DNA from: Candidatus Kryptobacter tengchongensis
GTDB lineage: Bacteria > Bacteroidota > Ignavibacteria > Kryptoniales > Kryptoniaceae
Direction of reading: 5' to 3'
Assembly: GCA_001485605.1 (NCBI GenBank)
Contig: FAON01000008.1
Span: 62,001 to 126,000, forward strand
DNA length: 64,000 nt
The notes beneath the pieces are model-generated. The model was not told the origin of the DNA, ran no database searches, and saw only the letters and a program-made list of their open reading frames with translations. The position numbers were made by a program, and so were the translations under genes. Below, in pieces: positions 52,507-64,000 of the stretch (positions are counted from its first letter, which is position 1; each line of letters opens with the position of its first letter).

Positions 52507-55251
52507 ATGCGAATTATTACCTTTTTAACTCTCGCCTTAATTTCCTTCCATCTTATTTTTGCTCAAGGTAGTGGTTCTTACACAGCATCTGTTACTGGGA
52601 AAATTGTTGACAATGAAGGGAAACCAGTCCCCGATGTTGAAGTTATTGCAAAAAATGTTGAGACAGGTTATACTCGTGGTGCTATTACAACAGCAAGTGG
52701 AATTTACAATATCTTATCTGTACCGCCAGGGACTTATGAGATAACCGTTCTTCATGTTGCTTATGGGAAACAAACGAAGATTGTTGAGTTGGTAGTTGGT
52801 GAAAAAGCTACAGTTAACTTTACCATTGTTCCAAAGGAAATACAGGTTGGAGAGGTTGTCGTAACAGCGGAATTGCCTGAATATGAGGTTAAAAAGACGG
52901 AGCTTTCAGTTCCTCTAAGACCTCAGCAGATCTCGGCTTTGCCGGTTAACACACGTAATTTCCTTGAGCTTACAGCTCTTGTGCCTGGTTTGAAACCAAT
53001 TGGAGCGACATTCGGAAGTGGAGCAATGCAACCAACATGGGTTGGGTTTTATTTTGAAGGAACGGAATATAAAAATGAAATTGTTGAGGGTGGACTTGCA
53101 GGTCAATTTTTAAGTAGTGGAAACCCATTTCCACTTGATGCTGTGAAGGAAGCGAGGGTTATAACTCAGCTTTACAAAGCGGAATATGCTAAAGCTGGTG
53201 GTGGCGTTATAACTGCGGTATCAAAAACTGGAACAAATGAATTTCATGGAACTGCTTTCTTTACATATCGTGAAAAGTCTTTGAATGCAAGGGGACCATT
53301 TGAAACTGCAAAGCCGAACTTTAAACGTTTTCAAACTGGTGTGAGCTTAGGTGGTCCAATTATAAGAGACAAACTTCATTTCTTTGTATCCTATGAAGGA
53401 ACTTCGCTTGATAAATTTGCAACTGTCACAGTTGGTCAGCAATTTGCACAATATGCTGGAACATTTAAAGTTCCATTTGCTGGTCATGTTGGGGTGGCGA
53501 GATTAACATTTCAACCTACAGTTAATCACTTCCTTGATTTCAGCTATTACGGGAGATTTGATAAAGATCATATTGGCGTCGGTGGTTTATCTGTTTATGA
53601 AAGAGGACGACTTTTCTATAACAGAGTTTATAACTATGTCTTGAAGCATCAATATATAATTTCGCCTAATTTAATGAACGAGGCAAGAATTAATTTCCAG
53701 CGCTATAATTGGGAGATTGCAAATATTGCACCGTTCCCAACGCCTGGTAAAATATACCCAAGTGCATATATTGGAGCTTTTTCACATGCACCGCAGAATT
53801 GGTTCCAGGATAGATACGCACTTTACGATGATATAACTTATACCACTGGCAACCATATTATAAAGGGTGGATTTTTCGTTCAAAGGTTAAGATATGAAGC
53901 AAATCAAAAACTTTATCTCCATCCGATATTTTATTTCCTGCGTGATACCAGCACGGCTCCATATCAAGCAAGGGTCGGAGTTGGCATACCAACGGTTGAA
54001 AAATGGAACACGCAATTGGGTGTGTATATTCAGGACGACTGGGCTGTTACACCGTATCTAACTTTGAATATCGGGATTAGATGGGATTATGAATCAAATA
54101 TGATAAACAATGATTTTGCAGTTCCAGATACAATAAGAAGAGACTTAAGTCAATTTTTCCCTGCAAAATATTTTTCAACGGGTAAGGATAGAAAACCATA
54201 TTGGAAAGCATTTCAACCAAGAGTTGGTGTTTCTTATGACATAAGCAAAGAAGGAAAGACTGTGATTTTTGGTGGAGCAGGGATTTATTATGATAGACAT
54301 GTTTGGAATGTTGCTTCTGATGAGATTTTAAGATACACTTGGAAAGTTTATTATCTTGATTTTGGTCCTAATAGAATTCCTTGGGATGACAGATATTATA
54401 ACCGTGATGAACTTCTTAATTTAATTGCACAGGGTAGAGTTCCGGCACCCGAGGTGTTTTTGATCCCGAATGATTTAAAACCACCAATGACAATTCAGTT
54501 TAGCATTGGCTTGCGCCAAAGATTTGGAGATATAGTTACAAGCATAAGTTACACGGGCGTTAGAGGATATAATGAAATAACGACATATAATGCGAATTGG
54601 AAAAATAACTTAACAACTAAATATGGTTCAATCCAAGTCTGGACAGATGAAGGTAATTCATGGTATGATGCTATCTATTTTACATTTGATAAACCGTATA
54701 AGCCTGGTTCATTTGGTTTGAACATTGCCTATACTTTATCTTGGACTTACGATGAATTTGATAATACGATTTACTACGGTTATTCATATTATACAAATCC
54801 AAATATGCTGAAAAAGGCGCCTTCAACGCTTGATGAAAGACATAGAATTTCAATTAATGGTATATTTGATCTGCCATTTGGATTTAAGCTAAGTGGGTGG
54901 GGAACATTTGCAACCGGGAGACCATATCTTGTTTACACTGGAACGGATGATAATAATGATGGTGTTTTGGGCAATGATTATCCGGCTGGATTAGGTAGAA
55001 ACGCCGGTAGGGTTCCAGGTCAAAGATTCATATTCAAGTATGTATTTGCCGAGAGAAACTTTAACTTGCGTTTGTCAAAAGATTTTTCATATCGTGGATT
55101 TACTCTGACATTAATGCTTGAGGCATTTAATGTGTTTAACTGGACTAACTTTGGAGGTTATGTTGGTAATATGAGGTCAGCATTGTTTGGTAAACCAACA
55201 ACAGCTGGTGCTCCAAGGCAAATTCAGCTTGGTACCAGGGTGAGCTTCTAA
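52507..55251 (+). CDS. TonB-dependent receptor with carboxypeptidase-regulatory domain
   Basis: 914 residues from ATG 52507 (signal MRIITFLTLALISFHLIFAQ); the frame is open to 52441 and an ATG at 52495 is an alternative. After the signal comes a CarboxypepD_reg-like domain (about 28-115: GKIVDNEGKPVPDVEVIAKN), the plug (about 125-230, ending YAKAGGGVITAVSKTGTNEF) and an outer-membrane barrel ending LGTRVSF. This OmpA-related/Oar-like subgroup is common in FCB bacteria. It stands alone after tRNA-Leu with its own terminator. Ligand unknown. No SD is visible, as is common in Bacteroidetes. Confidence 0.9.
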   Translation: MRIITFLTLALISFHLIFAQGSGSYTASVTGKIVDNEGKPVPDVEVIAKNVETGYTRGAITTASGIYNILSVPPGTYEITVLHVAYGKQTKIVELVVGEKATVNFTIVPKEIQVGEVVVTAELPEYEVKKTELSVPLRPQQISALPVNTRNFLELTALVPGLKPIGATFGSGAMQPTWVGFYFEGTEYKNEIVEGGLAGQFLSSGNPFPLDAVKEARVITQLYKAEYAKAGGGVITAVSKTGTNEFHGTAFFTYREKSLNARGPFETAKPNFKRFQTGVSLGGPIIRDKLHFFVSYEGTSLDKFATVTVGQQFAQYAGTFKVPFAGHVGVARLTFQPTVNHFLDFSYYGRFDKDHIGVGGLSVYERGRLFYNRVYNYVLKHQYIISPNLMNEARINFQRYNWEIANIAPFPTPGKIYPSAYIGAFSHAPQNWFQDRYALYDDITYTTGNHIIKGGFFVQRLRYEANQKLYLHPIFYFLRDTSTAPYQARVGVGIPTVEKWNTQLGVYIQDDWAVTPYLTLNIGIRWDYESNMINNDFAVPDTIRRDLSQFFPAKYFSTGKDRKPYWKAFQPRVGVSYDISKEGKTVIFGGAGIYYDRHVWNVASDEILRYTWKVYYLDFGPNRIPWDDRYYNRDELLNLIAQGRVPAPEVFLIPNDLKPPMTIQFSIGLRQRFGDIVTSISYTGVRGYNEITTYNANWKNNLTTKYGSIQVWTDEGNSWYDAIYFTFDKPYKPGSFGLNIAYTLSWTYDEFDNTIYYGYSYYTNPNMLKKAPSTLDERHRISINGIFDLPFGFKLSGWGTFATGRPYLVYTGTDDNNDGVLGNDYPAGLGRNAGRVPGQRFIFKYVFAERNFNLRLSKDFSYRGFTLTLMLEAFNVFNWTNFGGYVGNMRSALFGKPTTAGAPRQIQLGTRVSF

Positions 55252-55255
55252 AGTA

Positions 55256-55285
55256 AAAAACCCCGGGATTTTCCCGGGGTTTTTT
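55256..55285. terminator. Bidirectional intrinsic terminator
   Basis: AAAAACCCCGGGA / TCCCGGGGTTTTT, 13-bp perfect stem with a TTT loop and T run, between the convergent TonB receptor gene and the lipoprotein gene at 55289. Confidence 0.93.
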
Positions 55286-55288
55286 AGT

Positions 55289-56035
55289 TTAACTCACTTT
55301 ATAACCTACAAGCTCACGCCTTTTTCCATTTTCGTTACGAGTTGCGGGTGTTTCGTGTTTTACAGGACCGATGCCTGATGAAAACCAAATGTAATTTTTT
55401 GAAGTAAAACTTGCAAGTGTAACTCCACCAACACTTACAGAACCTGTGGTAAGGGCTTCAAACTTATATGAGTCATATCTTCCAGCTGGTGTTTGAACTT
55501 GTTCTTTTAGGCTTATGTTCCCAGTTATATTTATTCTGATGCTCAACGGTAGCAATTGCCCCTGATAATTTACAGTGATAGTTGTATCCAAGCTCAATAT
55601 TGTATATGGTTCATTTAGATTTCCAGCTGCTTTTACAAATGGAACCCATTTTTTATACTCAAAGCCGGGAATTCCAACCATCCCTGTTAAATCAACCCAG
55701 GCATAAAGATAATTACCTTCAAGATAAACAAGAAGCGTATCAACTTCTATGTTTCTATTAGCATATTTGAATGAGTCAATTACAACGAAAGGATTTTTGC
55801 CTTGGAATTGAATTTGACCAATTATAGTTGTTGAAGAGTTAAATTCGGTTCCAGAAATTTTAGCTCCAGCTGTATCAATCTCATAACCAGAGTAATACCA
55901 TACATTACCAACTTTTAGCGGGAATAAGTTTGATGGGATTGTTTCAATTGGCGCAGTTGTTTCCTTTTTACAACCCCAGATGGAAATTGAATAGATTACG
56001 AAAGATAACAAAATCACAGTTTTTACTTTCTTCAT
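55289..56035 (-). CDS. Hypothetical lipoprotein
   Basis: 248 residues from ATG 56035, which has a G-rich SD (GGGGGG) close upstream; the frame reaches 56047. Lipobox SIWGC, Cys22. The mature part begins NLFPLKVGNVWYYSGYEID, a start typical of a family of FCB lipoproteins with a 'xPLKVGNxWxY' opening, and is a single beta-rich domain (QTPAGRYDSYKFE; YIWFSSGIGPVKHE). Function unknown. It follows mdh beyond a hairpin. Confidence 0.75.
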   Translation of the reverse strand: MKKVKTVILLSFVIYSISIWGCKKETTAPIETIPSNLFPLKVGNVWYYSGYEIDTAGAKISGTEFNSSTTIIGQIQFQGKNPFVVIDSFKYANRNIEVDTLLVYLEGNYLYAWVDLTGMVGIPGFEYKKWVPFVKAAGNLNEPYTILSLDTTITVNYQGQLLPLSIRINITGNISLKEQVQTPAGRYDSYKFEALTTGSVSVGGVTLASFTSKNYIWFSSGIGPVKHETPATRNENGKRRELVGYKVS

Positions 56036-56066
56036 ATTTCCCCCCAATTTAATTTTGATAAAGTGA

Positions 56067-56085
56067 AGCGGGCGGATCGCCCGCT
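56067..56085 (-). terminator. GC-rich hairpin after mdh
   Basis: AGCGGGCG / CGCCCGCT, 8-bp stem with a 3-nt loop, just after the malate dehydrogenase stop. The T tract on the minus strand is poor (TTCACTTTATC), so termination may be partial. Confidence 0.6.
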
Positions 56086-56094
56086 GTTAAATTT

Positions 56095-57042
<948 letters not shown>

Positions 57043-57051
57043 TTAAAGGTG

Positions 57052-57321
57052 CTAATTGTTTACCCCATCAACTGGGTAGACGCTAACGATTTGTTTGTCT
57101 TTTGTTAAGTATTCAAATTTGACGATGCCATCAATCTTTGCAAATAATGTGTAATCCTTGCCCATCCCAACATTTAAACCAGGTTTGAACTTCGTTCCCC
57201 TTTGTCTGACGATTATATTTCCAGCCCTTACAAATTCACCGCCAAATTTTTTGACCCCAAGTCTTTTGGAATTGCTATCCCTTCCATTTTGTGAAGAACC
57301 TCCACCTTTTTTATGTGCCAT
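57052..57321 (-). CDS. rpmA: 50S ribosomal protein L27
   Basis: 89 residues. Starts [20 protein letters not shown], the conserved tail that reaches the peptidyl-transferase centre; no N-terminal pro-segment of the kind cut by Prp is present. [19 protein letters not shown] is also diagnostic. SD GGAGGTG precedes the start. Separated from rplU by a repeat coiled-coil gene. Confidence 0.97.
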   Translation of the reverse strand: MAHKKGGGSSQNGRDSNSKRLGVKKFGGEFVRAGNIIVRQRGTKFKPGLNVGMGKDYTLFAKIDGIVKFEYLTKDKQIVSVYPVDGVNN

Positions 57322-57348
57322 ATCAATTCACCTCCCTTTTTAATTTTT

Positions 57349-58302
57349 TTATTTTATCAAACTTGCAACTTTTGATTCAAGTGCAGCGAGCCGTTCCCTT
57401 ATTTGAATTGCAATATCAATCTTCTCATCAAGGCGTTTTATCTCTGCCCTGAACTCATTCCTAAATGCGTTTAATTCACTGCGGACGCTTTCAATGTCTT
57501 TTTTCAATCCACCGATTTCAGCTTTTGATTCGGTGCGAGCATTCTCAATATCTTTTCTCAATCCGTCAACTTCAGCTTTTAATTCACTGCGAACGCTTTC
57601 AATATCTTTTTTCAATCCACCAATTTCAGCTTTTGATTCGGCGCGAGCGTTCTCAATATCTTTTTTCAATCCACCGATCTCAACTTTTAGTTCATTATGA
57701 ACGCTTTCAATGTCTTTTTTCAATCCACCAATTTCAGCTTTTGATTCGGCGCGAGCGTTTTCAATATCTTTTTTCAGTCCGTCAACTTCAGCTTTTAATT
57801 CACTGCGGACGCTTTCAATATCTTTTTTCAACCCACCAATTTCAGCGTTTAATTCACTGCGAACACTTTCAATATCTTTTTTCAATCCAGCAATTTCGGC
57901 TTTTGATTCGGTGCGAGCACTCTCAATATCAGCTTTTAATTCACTACGGACGCTTTCAATATCTTTTTTCAATCCAGCGATTTCGGCTTTTGATTCGGTG
58001 CGAGCATTCTCAATATCTTTTCTCAATCCGTCAACTTCAGCTTTTAATTCACTGCGGACGCTTTCAATGTCTTTTTTCAATCCACCGATTTCAGCTTTTG
58101 ATTCATTACGAACGCTTTCAATTTCCTTTCTTAATCCACCAATCTCAGCTTTTAATTCATTTCTAACAAGGTCAATTTTTTCATCAAGTCGCTTGATCTC
58201 TGAATCAAATTTTGTTCTTAACTCTTGGATGCTTGACTTAATATCGTGAAGCTCAGGAACGACAAGCTCTTGAATTATTTTTGCTACATCCACCCTTGGC
58301 AT
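57349..58302 (-). CDS. Repeat coiled-coil protein encoded between L21 and L27
   Basis: 317 residues, no signal or membrane segment. Residues 51-277 are twelve 18-residue units (KAEIGGLKKDIESVRSEL type) plus one 11-residue unit, i.e. a 7+11 coiled-coil period with one heptad deleted. Similar non-repeated helices flank it (SEIKRLDEKIDLVRNEL before, AEIKRLDEKIDIAIQ after). The ATG overlaps the rplU stop (TAATG), so it is translationally coupled to L21. In Firmicutes this slot holds the unrelated protease gene prp. Role unknown; a rod-like scaffold or ribosome-linked factor is speculation. Confidence 0.85.
   Translation of the reverse strand: MPRVDVAKIIQELVVPELHDIKSSIQELRTKFDSEIKRLDEKIDLVRNELKAEIGGLRKEIESVRNESKAEIGGLKKDIESVRSELKAEVDGLRKDIENARTESKAEIAGLKKDIESVRSELKADIESARTESKAEIAGLKKDIESVRSELNAEIGGLKKDIESVRSELKAEVDGLKKDIENARAESKAEIGGLKKDIESVHNELKVEIGGLKKDIENARAESKAEIGGLKKDIESVRSELKAEVDGLRKDIENARTESKAEIGGLKKDIESVRSELNAFRNEFRAEIKRLDEKIDIAIQIRERLAALESKVASLIK
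57472..58152 (-). repeat. 54-bp tandem coding repeats
   Basis: Twelve 54-bp units and one 33-bp unit encoding 18- and 11-residue coiled-coil periods. Units alternate between ESVRSEL-like and ENAR(T/A)ES-like variants, so there is a higher-order pattern. The antisense strand is also open over most of the array, as a by-product of the repeat. Confidence 0.9.
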
Positions 58303-58619
58303 TAACTTTCAAAATAAATTTTATTAATTTCAATTTGAGTATAATTTTGGCGATGTCCTTTTGTTACTTTATAACCTTTGCGACGCTTTTTCTTAAAAAC
58401 GATGATTTTTTCCCCTTTTACATGGTCAAGTATTGTTGCCTCAACAAAAGCGCCAGGCACATAGGGGTTCCCAACATAAGTTTTTTCGTTATCCTGAAGG
58501 AGGAGGACAGTTTCAAATTTGACTTTGCTTCCCGGTTCATCTTCAATCTTTTGAACGAAAATTTTATCATTCTCTTTGACTTTATACTGATGACCACCAA
58601 TTTTAACAACGGCGAACAT
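58302..58619 (-). CDS. rplU: 50S ribosomal protein L21
   Basis: 105 residues. MFAVVKIGGHQYKVKENDKIFVQKI at the N-terminus and VFKKKRRKGYKVTKGHRQNYTQIEI near the C-terminus are family signatures. It binds 23S rRNA. First gene of the run with the coiled-coil gene, rpmA and mdh; the next gene starts inside its stop codon. Confidence 0.97.
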   Translation of the reverse strand: MFAVVKIGGHQYKVKENDKIFVQKIEDEPGSKVKFETVLLLQDNEKTYVGNPYVPGAFVEATILDHVKGEKIIVFKKKRRKGYKVTKGHRQNYTQIEINKIYFES

Positions 58620-58763
58620 CTTGCCCTTATATTTGTTTTAAATTCAAATGCGTTTAAATTTAGCAAATGCGCCTCAAAAAAACAATTAAGATGTTTTTGC
58701 TTATCAAATTTTCCATTGCTAATTTTAAAATAAGCCAAATGAATCAAAAATGAACATTTAAAG

Positions 58764-60077
58764 ATGGGAAAAAATATAGTTGCAATTGTAGGGAGACCAA
58801 ATGTAGGAAAGTCAACCCTTTTCAACAGGATAATTGGGGAAAGAGATGCAATTGTTGACCCTAAAAGTGGGGTAACACGGGACAGACATTATGGGCAAGC
58901 GGAATGGAACGGGAAAAAATTTACTGTGATAGATACCGGCGGTTATGTTCCCGATTCCGATGATGTTTTTGAGTCAGCTATAAGAGAACAGGTTCAAATA
59001 GCAATTGACGAGGCAGATGTGATAGTTTTCGTTGTTGATGCGATAACTGGGGTTACGCCAATAGATATTGAAATTGCAAAAATTTTAAGGCAAACGAAAA
59101 AGAAGGTTATTCTTGCGGTAAATAAAATTGACAATGATAAACTTGAACTTTATTCATCCCAATTTTATGAACTTGGTCTTGGGGAACCATTTTCAATTTC
59201 CGCTCTTCATGGTAGAAAAGTTGGAGATTTCCTTGATGAAGTTGTCAAGGATCTTCCTGAAAAAGTTGAGGAAACCGAAGAGGGTAAGAACCAGATAAAA
59301 GTTGCTGTTGTTGGGCAACCAAATGTTGGAAAATCTTCGTTTGTGAATGCAATTTTAGGTGAAAATAGAATAATTGTAACCGATATACCTGGGACAACCC
59401 GAGACTCAATAGATACAACTTTTAGATATAACGATACCGAATTTGTGTTAATTGATACCGCTGGATTGAGAAGGAGAAGCAAGATTAAAGAAAGCATAGA
59501 GTTTTACAGTGCTATAAGAGCTCTAAAATCAGTTGAAAGATGCGATGTTGCTGTTGTTATGCTTGACGCAACATGTGGGCTTGAAAGGCAAGACCTGAGA
59601 ATTATTGGGGAAGCTGCGGATTTGAAAAAGGGAATTATAATTGCCGTGAACAAGTGGGACCTTATTGAGAAGGATTCAAACACTGCACTTGAATATGAAC
59701 ACGCTTTGAAAGAAAGGTTGAAAGTTTTTGATTATGTGCCCATTCTTTTCATCTCTGCAAAGACGAAGCAAAGGATTTTTAAGGTGCTTGACCTTGCCAA
59801 GATTGTTTATGACGAGAGAAATAAAAAAATAAAGACAAGTGAACTTAACAAAGTTTTATTTCCAATTGTTAAGGAAACACCACCGCCTGCTGTATCTGGA
59901 AAGGAGATAAAAATTAAATATGTCACGCAAGTTAAAACAGCGCCACCTGTATTTGCATTCTTCGCAAACTTTCCCGACGATATACCAGAACATTATAAAA
60001 GGTTTCTTGAGAATAAAATTAGAGAACATTTTGGCTTTATCGGAGTGCCTGTGACAATTGTTTTTAAAAAGAAGTGA
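58764..60077 (+). CDS. der: Ribosome-assembly GTPase Der (EngA)
   Basis: 437 residues with two tandem G domains: G1 motifs GRPNVGKS (10-17) and GQPNVGKS (about 178-185), G3 DTGG and DTAG, G4 NKID and NKWD. A C-terminal KH-like domain (about 350-437) binds rRNA. Needed for 50S assembly. Divergent from rplU, convergent with dtd. Confidence 0.97.
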   Translation: MGKNIVAIVGRPNVGKSTLFNRIIGERDAIVDPKSGVTRDRHYGQAEWNGKKFTVIDTGGYVPDSDDVFESAIREQVQIAIDEADVIVFVVDAITGVTPIDIEIAKILRQTKKKVILAVNKIDNDKLELYSSQFYELGLGEPFSISALHGRKVGDFLDEVVKDLPEKVEETEEGKNQIKVAVVGQPNVGKSSFVNAILGENRIIVTDIPGTTRDSIDTTFRYNDTEFVLIDTAGLRRRSKIKESIEFYSAIRALKSVERCDVAVVMLDATCGLERQDLRIIGEAADLKKGIIIAVNKWDLIEKDSNTALEYEHALKERLKVFDYVPILFISAKTKQRIFKVLDLAKIVYDERNKKIKTSELNKVLFPIVKETPPPAVSGKEIKIKYVTQVKTAPPVFAFFANFPDDIPEHYKRFLENKIREHFGFIGVPVTIVFKKK

Positions 60078-60096
60078 ATAAGTAAACCAAGATTTA

Positions 60097-60114
60097 TATC
60101 AAATTAGTTTGATA
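60097..60114. terminator. AT-rich hairpin between der and dtd
   Basis: TATCAAA / TTTGATA perfect 7-bp arms around TTAG, between two convergent stops. Weak stem with no T run, so a modest candidate. Confidence 0.35.
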
Positions 60115-60127
60115 GCGGGCAAATCTT

Positions 60128-60580
60128 TTATTTCCCCTTGCTTTCAACGAGTAATGTTACAGGACCATCATTTATTATTTCAACAAGCATCATAGCTTTG
60201 AAAACGCCTGTTTTCACCTTTTCCTGTCCCATTATTTGCTTAAGATATTCAACAAATTTATTGTATAAAACTTCCGCTTCTTCAGGTTTTGACGCCTGCG
60301 TGAAATCTGGTCTATTTCCATGCCTTGTGTCACCGTAAAGAGTAAATTGAGACACGACAAGAGCTTCTCCATTTACATCTTTAACAGATAAGTTCATTCT
60401 TTTATTTTCATCGTCAAAAATTCTCAAGTTTGCGCATTTGTTTGCAAGATATTTGGCATCTTCTTCCGTATCTCCATTTTTTATCCCAAGCAAAATTACA
60501 ATACCTTTTCCTATCTGACTGTGTAGCGAACCATTAATTGTTACGCTCCCACGAATAACTCTTTGAATCAGGGCTCTCAT
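60128..60580 (-). CDS. dtd: D-aminoacyl-tRNA deacylase
   Basis: 150 residues. Removes D-amino acids mischarged on tRNA. Active-site motifs SQFTLYGD (about 77-84) and [10 protein letters not shown] (about 137-146, the Gly-cisPro) are present, and the N-terminus [15 protein letters not shown] is typical. It lies two bases after prmC and is probably translated from the same message. Confidence 0.96.
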   Translation of the reverse strand: MRALIQRVIRGSVTINGSLHSQIGKGIVILLGIKNGDTEEDAKYLANKCANLRIFDDENKRMNLSVKDVNGEALVVSQFTLYGDTRHGNRPDFTQASKPEEAEVLYNKFVEYLKQIMGQEKVKTGVFKAMMLVEIINDGPVTLLVESKGK

Positions 60581-60582
60581 CG

Positions 60583-61476
60583 TTATCCAACTTTTATTTT
60601 TACAACTCTTTCAATCCCGAGATAATCTTTGAATATTTCAATTTGTCCATAATCAGCGTCTGTGAAAATTTTTTTGACATTTTCAGCTTGACCGTATGCT
60701 ATTTCAACGAGGATGAAACCAGTTTCATTGATGAGTTCCTTCCCAATTTTTGCAATTCTTTTATAGAAACTTAAACCATTCGCTCCGTCTGTGATTGCAT
60801 GTCTTGGTTCAAATTTTTTTATTTCATCTTGCAAATTTTCAATTTCATCAACTGCAATATACGGGGGATTTGAAACAATGAGATCAAATTGTTTTTTAAA
60901 TTCATTTATAAGTTTTTGATCAAATAAATCAAGTTGAATGAATTCAACATTTTTAACCCCATTCAACTGTGCGTTTTCTTTTGCAAGTTCAATGGCTTCT
61001 TTGCTTATGTCAATCCCAATTACAGTAATTTTATCTCCGAGGAATTTTGCCAAGCTTATCGCAATATTTCCACTTCCTGTTCCAATGTCAAGCACTTTGG
61101 GCGTTTTTCTATCTGCGAATTCTTTTTTCAGAGTTTCAAGTGCTCTTTCAACGAGGATTTCAGTTTCAGGTCTTGGTATTAAGACAGCAGGGGTGAGTTT
61201 AAATTCAAGTCCCATAAATTCTGTTTTGCCAATTATATATTGAAGTGGTTCTCTTCTTAACCTTCTTTTTATCAGTTCTTTTAAATTCTCAAGCTCTGAC
61301 TTGGTGAGTGGTTTCTCAAAATTTACATACAGGTCAACTCTTTTGCATTTGAGGATGTGGCAGAGCATAAGTTCAATTGTTAATCTTGCTTCGTCAATCC
61401 CCTTGAGCTTAAAATATTGTGTGCCCCAGTTTATTATGTCAATTATTCTCCAGTTTTTGATCTCTGTTTCATTCAT
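60583..61476 (-). CDS. prmC: Peptide chain release factor N5-glutamine methyltransferase
   Basis: 297 residues. Methylates the Gln of the GGQ motif in RF1/RF2. N-terminal helical domain (1-75), then the Rossmann fold: [20 protein letters not shown] (SAM motif I) and the catalytic [12 protein letters not shown]. Overlaps the Mut7-C protein gene by 8 bp upstream and abuts dtd downstream. Confidence 0.95.
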   Translation of the reverse strand: MNETEIKNWRIIDIINWGTQYFKLKGIDEARLTIELMLCHILKCKRVDLYVNFEKPLTKSELENLKELIKRRLRREPLQYIIGKTEFMGLEFKLTPAVLIPRPETEILVERALETLKKEFADRKTPKVLDIGTGSGNIAISLAKFLGDKITVIGIDISKEAIELAKENAQLNGVKNVEFIQLDLFDQKLINEFKKQFDLIVSNPPYIAVDEIENLQDEIKKFEPRHAITDGANGLSFYKRIAKIGKELINETGFILVEIAYGQAENVKKIFTDADYGQIEIFKDYLGIERVVKIKVG

Positions 61477-61924
61477 TTTTGATTTCGTTAAGCAATTTGA
61501 TAATTCTTATTGTATGGGACCCACCCCAGTAAATTTTTCCGCATTTCGGGCATTTATAAAATTCATCAAACGATTTAGCTGTTTCTTCGGGGATTAGGTC
61601 AATCACGCTTGATTTTTCAATTTCAATAATTTCAGTATTACAGATTGAACAGCGTGAGAATAAATTTGCTTCAGTATCAAGGTTTAGGTTTTTTATGATC
61701 TCGCTTAATTGCTCTTTGAATTTTTCTGCTTTCACGATGTAAAAATTCTTTGCTCCAAGTTCTTCAGCAACCCTTTTACTTCTGGTGATGAAAATTCTAT
61801 TTTCTTCGTTTGCTATTTTGATAAGTTCCTTGGTTGAAAGTTTTGGGTTATAAACCGTGTCATATCCAATTAGTCGTAGCCATCGGGCAAGTTTGCCAAG
61901 CATTACATCAGCGACGAACTTCAT
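61469..61924 (-). CDS. Mut7-C RNase domain protein
   Basis: 151 residues from ATG 61924. The frame is open far upstream (to 62386), but that part lies antisense to the 2H phosphoesterase gene and lacks family features. MKFVADVMLGKLARWLRLIGYDT is the classic Mut7-C/PIN-like start with the acidic residue D6, followed by IFITRSKRVAEELG. The C-terminal zinc ribbon has C92, C95, C125 and C128 (RCSICN; KCPKCGKIYW). RNase activity is predicted from the family; target unknown. Confidence 0.88.
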   Translation of the reverse strand: MKFVADVMLGKLARWLRLIGYDTVYNPKLSTKELIKIANEENRIFITRSKRVAEELGAKNFYIVKAEKFKEQLSEIIKNLNLDTEANLFSRCSICNTEIIEIEKSSVIDLIPEETAKSFDEFYKCPKCGKIYWGGSHTIRIIKLLNEIKNE

Positions 61925-62002
61925 AAAAGAATTTGAAATTTTGTTTTTCAAATTTAAAAATAAAAAATTAACGATGGATTTGCAACAGGATTGAATTTCT
62001 CT

Positions 62003-63906
<1,904 letters not shown>

Positions 63907-63971
63907 TTTTCCCCTGATTTTTTATTATTTTTACAAAAATTTTAAAGGAGAAAACCCAAATTTTTTGTTTT

Positions 63972-64000
63972 ATGGAAAAGATTAAGGTTAAATTACCCGA
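63972..64000 (+). CDS. Start of a further gene, cut by the window edge
   Basis: ATG at 63972 followed by open codons (MEKIKVKLP). An AAAGGAG lies about 20 bases upstream, rather far. Eukaryotic-type NADP isocitrate dehydrogenases begin with similar residues, but nine codons are too few to decide. Confidence 0.4.

Noticed and set aside
57465-58166. Long plus-strand open frames opposite the repeat coiled-coil gene
   Set aside because: They are antisense by-products of the 54-bp repeat; their Phe/Ser/Gln-rich low-complexity products lack any domain and the sense frame explains the array.

Overview
The window looks like part of a chromosome from an AT-rich, Gram-negative member of the FCB (Bacteroidetes/Chlorobi/Ignavibacteria) assemblage, possibly a thermophile related to Candidatus Kryptonia or Ignavibacteria. 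The evidence is several secreted proteins ending in a type IX secretion (T9SS) type A sorting domain, a PorV/PorQ-family protein, two TonB-dependent receptors with carboxypeptidase-regulatory domains, and a tRNA promoter fitting the Bacteroidetes pattern TTTG-N20-TAnnTTTG. The lineage is inference; no rRNA is present.

Layout. 0-3.5 kb: hemB (cut by the window edge), a hendecad-repeat coiled-coil membrane protein, and an NSS sodium symporter with a 43-residue partner, closed by a strong bidirectional terminator. 3.5-6.7 kb: a large T9SS cargo protein and a lipoprotein. 6.7-10.5 kb: a gene-poor accessory patch with degenerate sequence, a lipoprotein, and an m4C-type DNA methyltransferase overlapping a divergent HhH-GPD (endonuclease III-like) Fe-S DNA glycosylase, a possible base-excision restriction or repair pair. 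10.5-29.5 kb: a carbohydrate-use locus transcribed leftwards: LacI regulator, T9SS surface protein of duplicated carbohydrate-binding modules, TonB receptor, large secreted protein, PorV-like protein, secreted six-hairpin-like protein, ABC solute-binding protein, two permeases and a cytoplasmic glycosidase. No SusD and no ATPase are seen.

29.7-40 kb: DUF362, small Tat protein and amidase on the plus strand; then leftward operons with panC, panD, a one-domain GlmU-like nucleotidyltransferase, a membrane-anchored beta-sandwich protein, an RlmI-like methyltransferase, PolX, a PAP2-like protein and an outer-membrane barrel-like protein. 40.3-44.1 kb: a self-contained operon of two D-Ala-D-Ala ligase-like ATP-grasp proteins, a GNAT acetyltransferase and a lysine 2,3-aminomutase-like radical SAM enzyme, with recognisable promoter and terminator. 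It may make a beta-lysine derivative. 44.3-50.6 kb: the haem operon (HemX/CcsA-like, hemA, hemC, hemD, hemE, hemN).

50.6-64 kb: HNH protein, NlpC/P60 peptidase, tRNA-Leu(GAG), a second TonB receptor, lipoprotein, the rplU / repeat coiled-coil / rpmA / mdh run, der, dtd, prmC, Mut7-C RNase-like protein, 2H phosphoesterase, enolase and the first codons of a further gene. Start codons were re-chosen where the longest frame ran into the neighbouring gene; the original alternatives are given in the entries.
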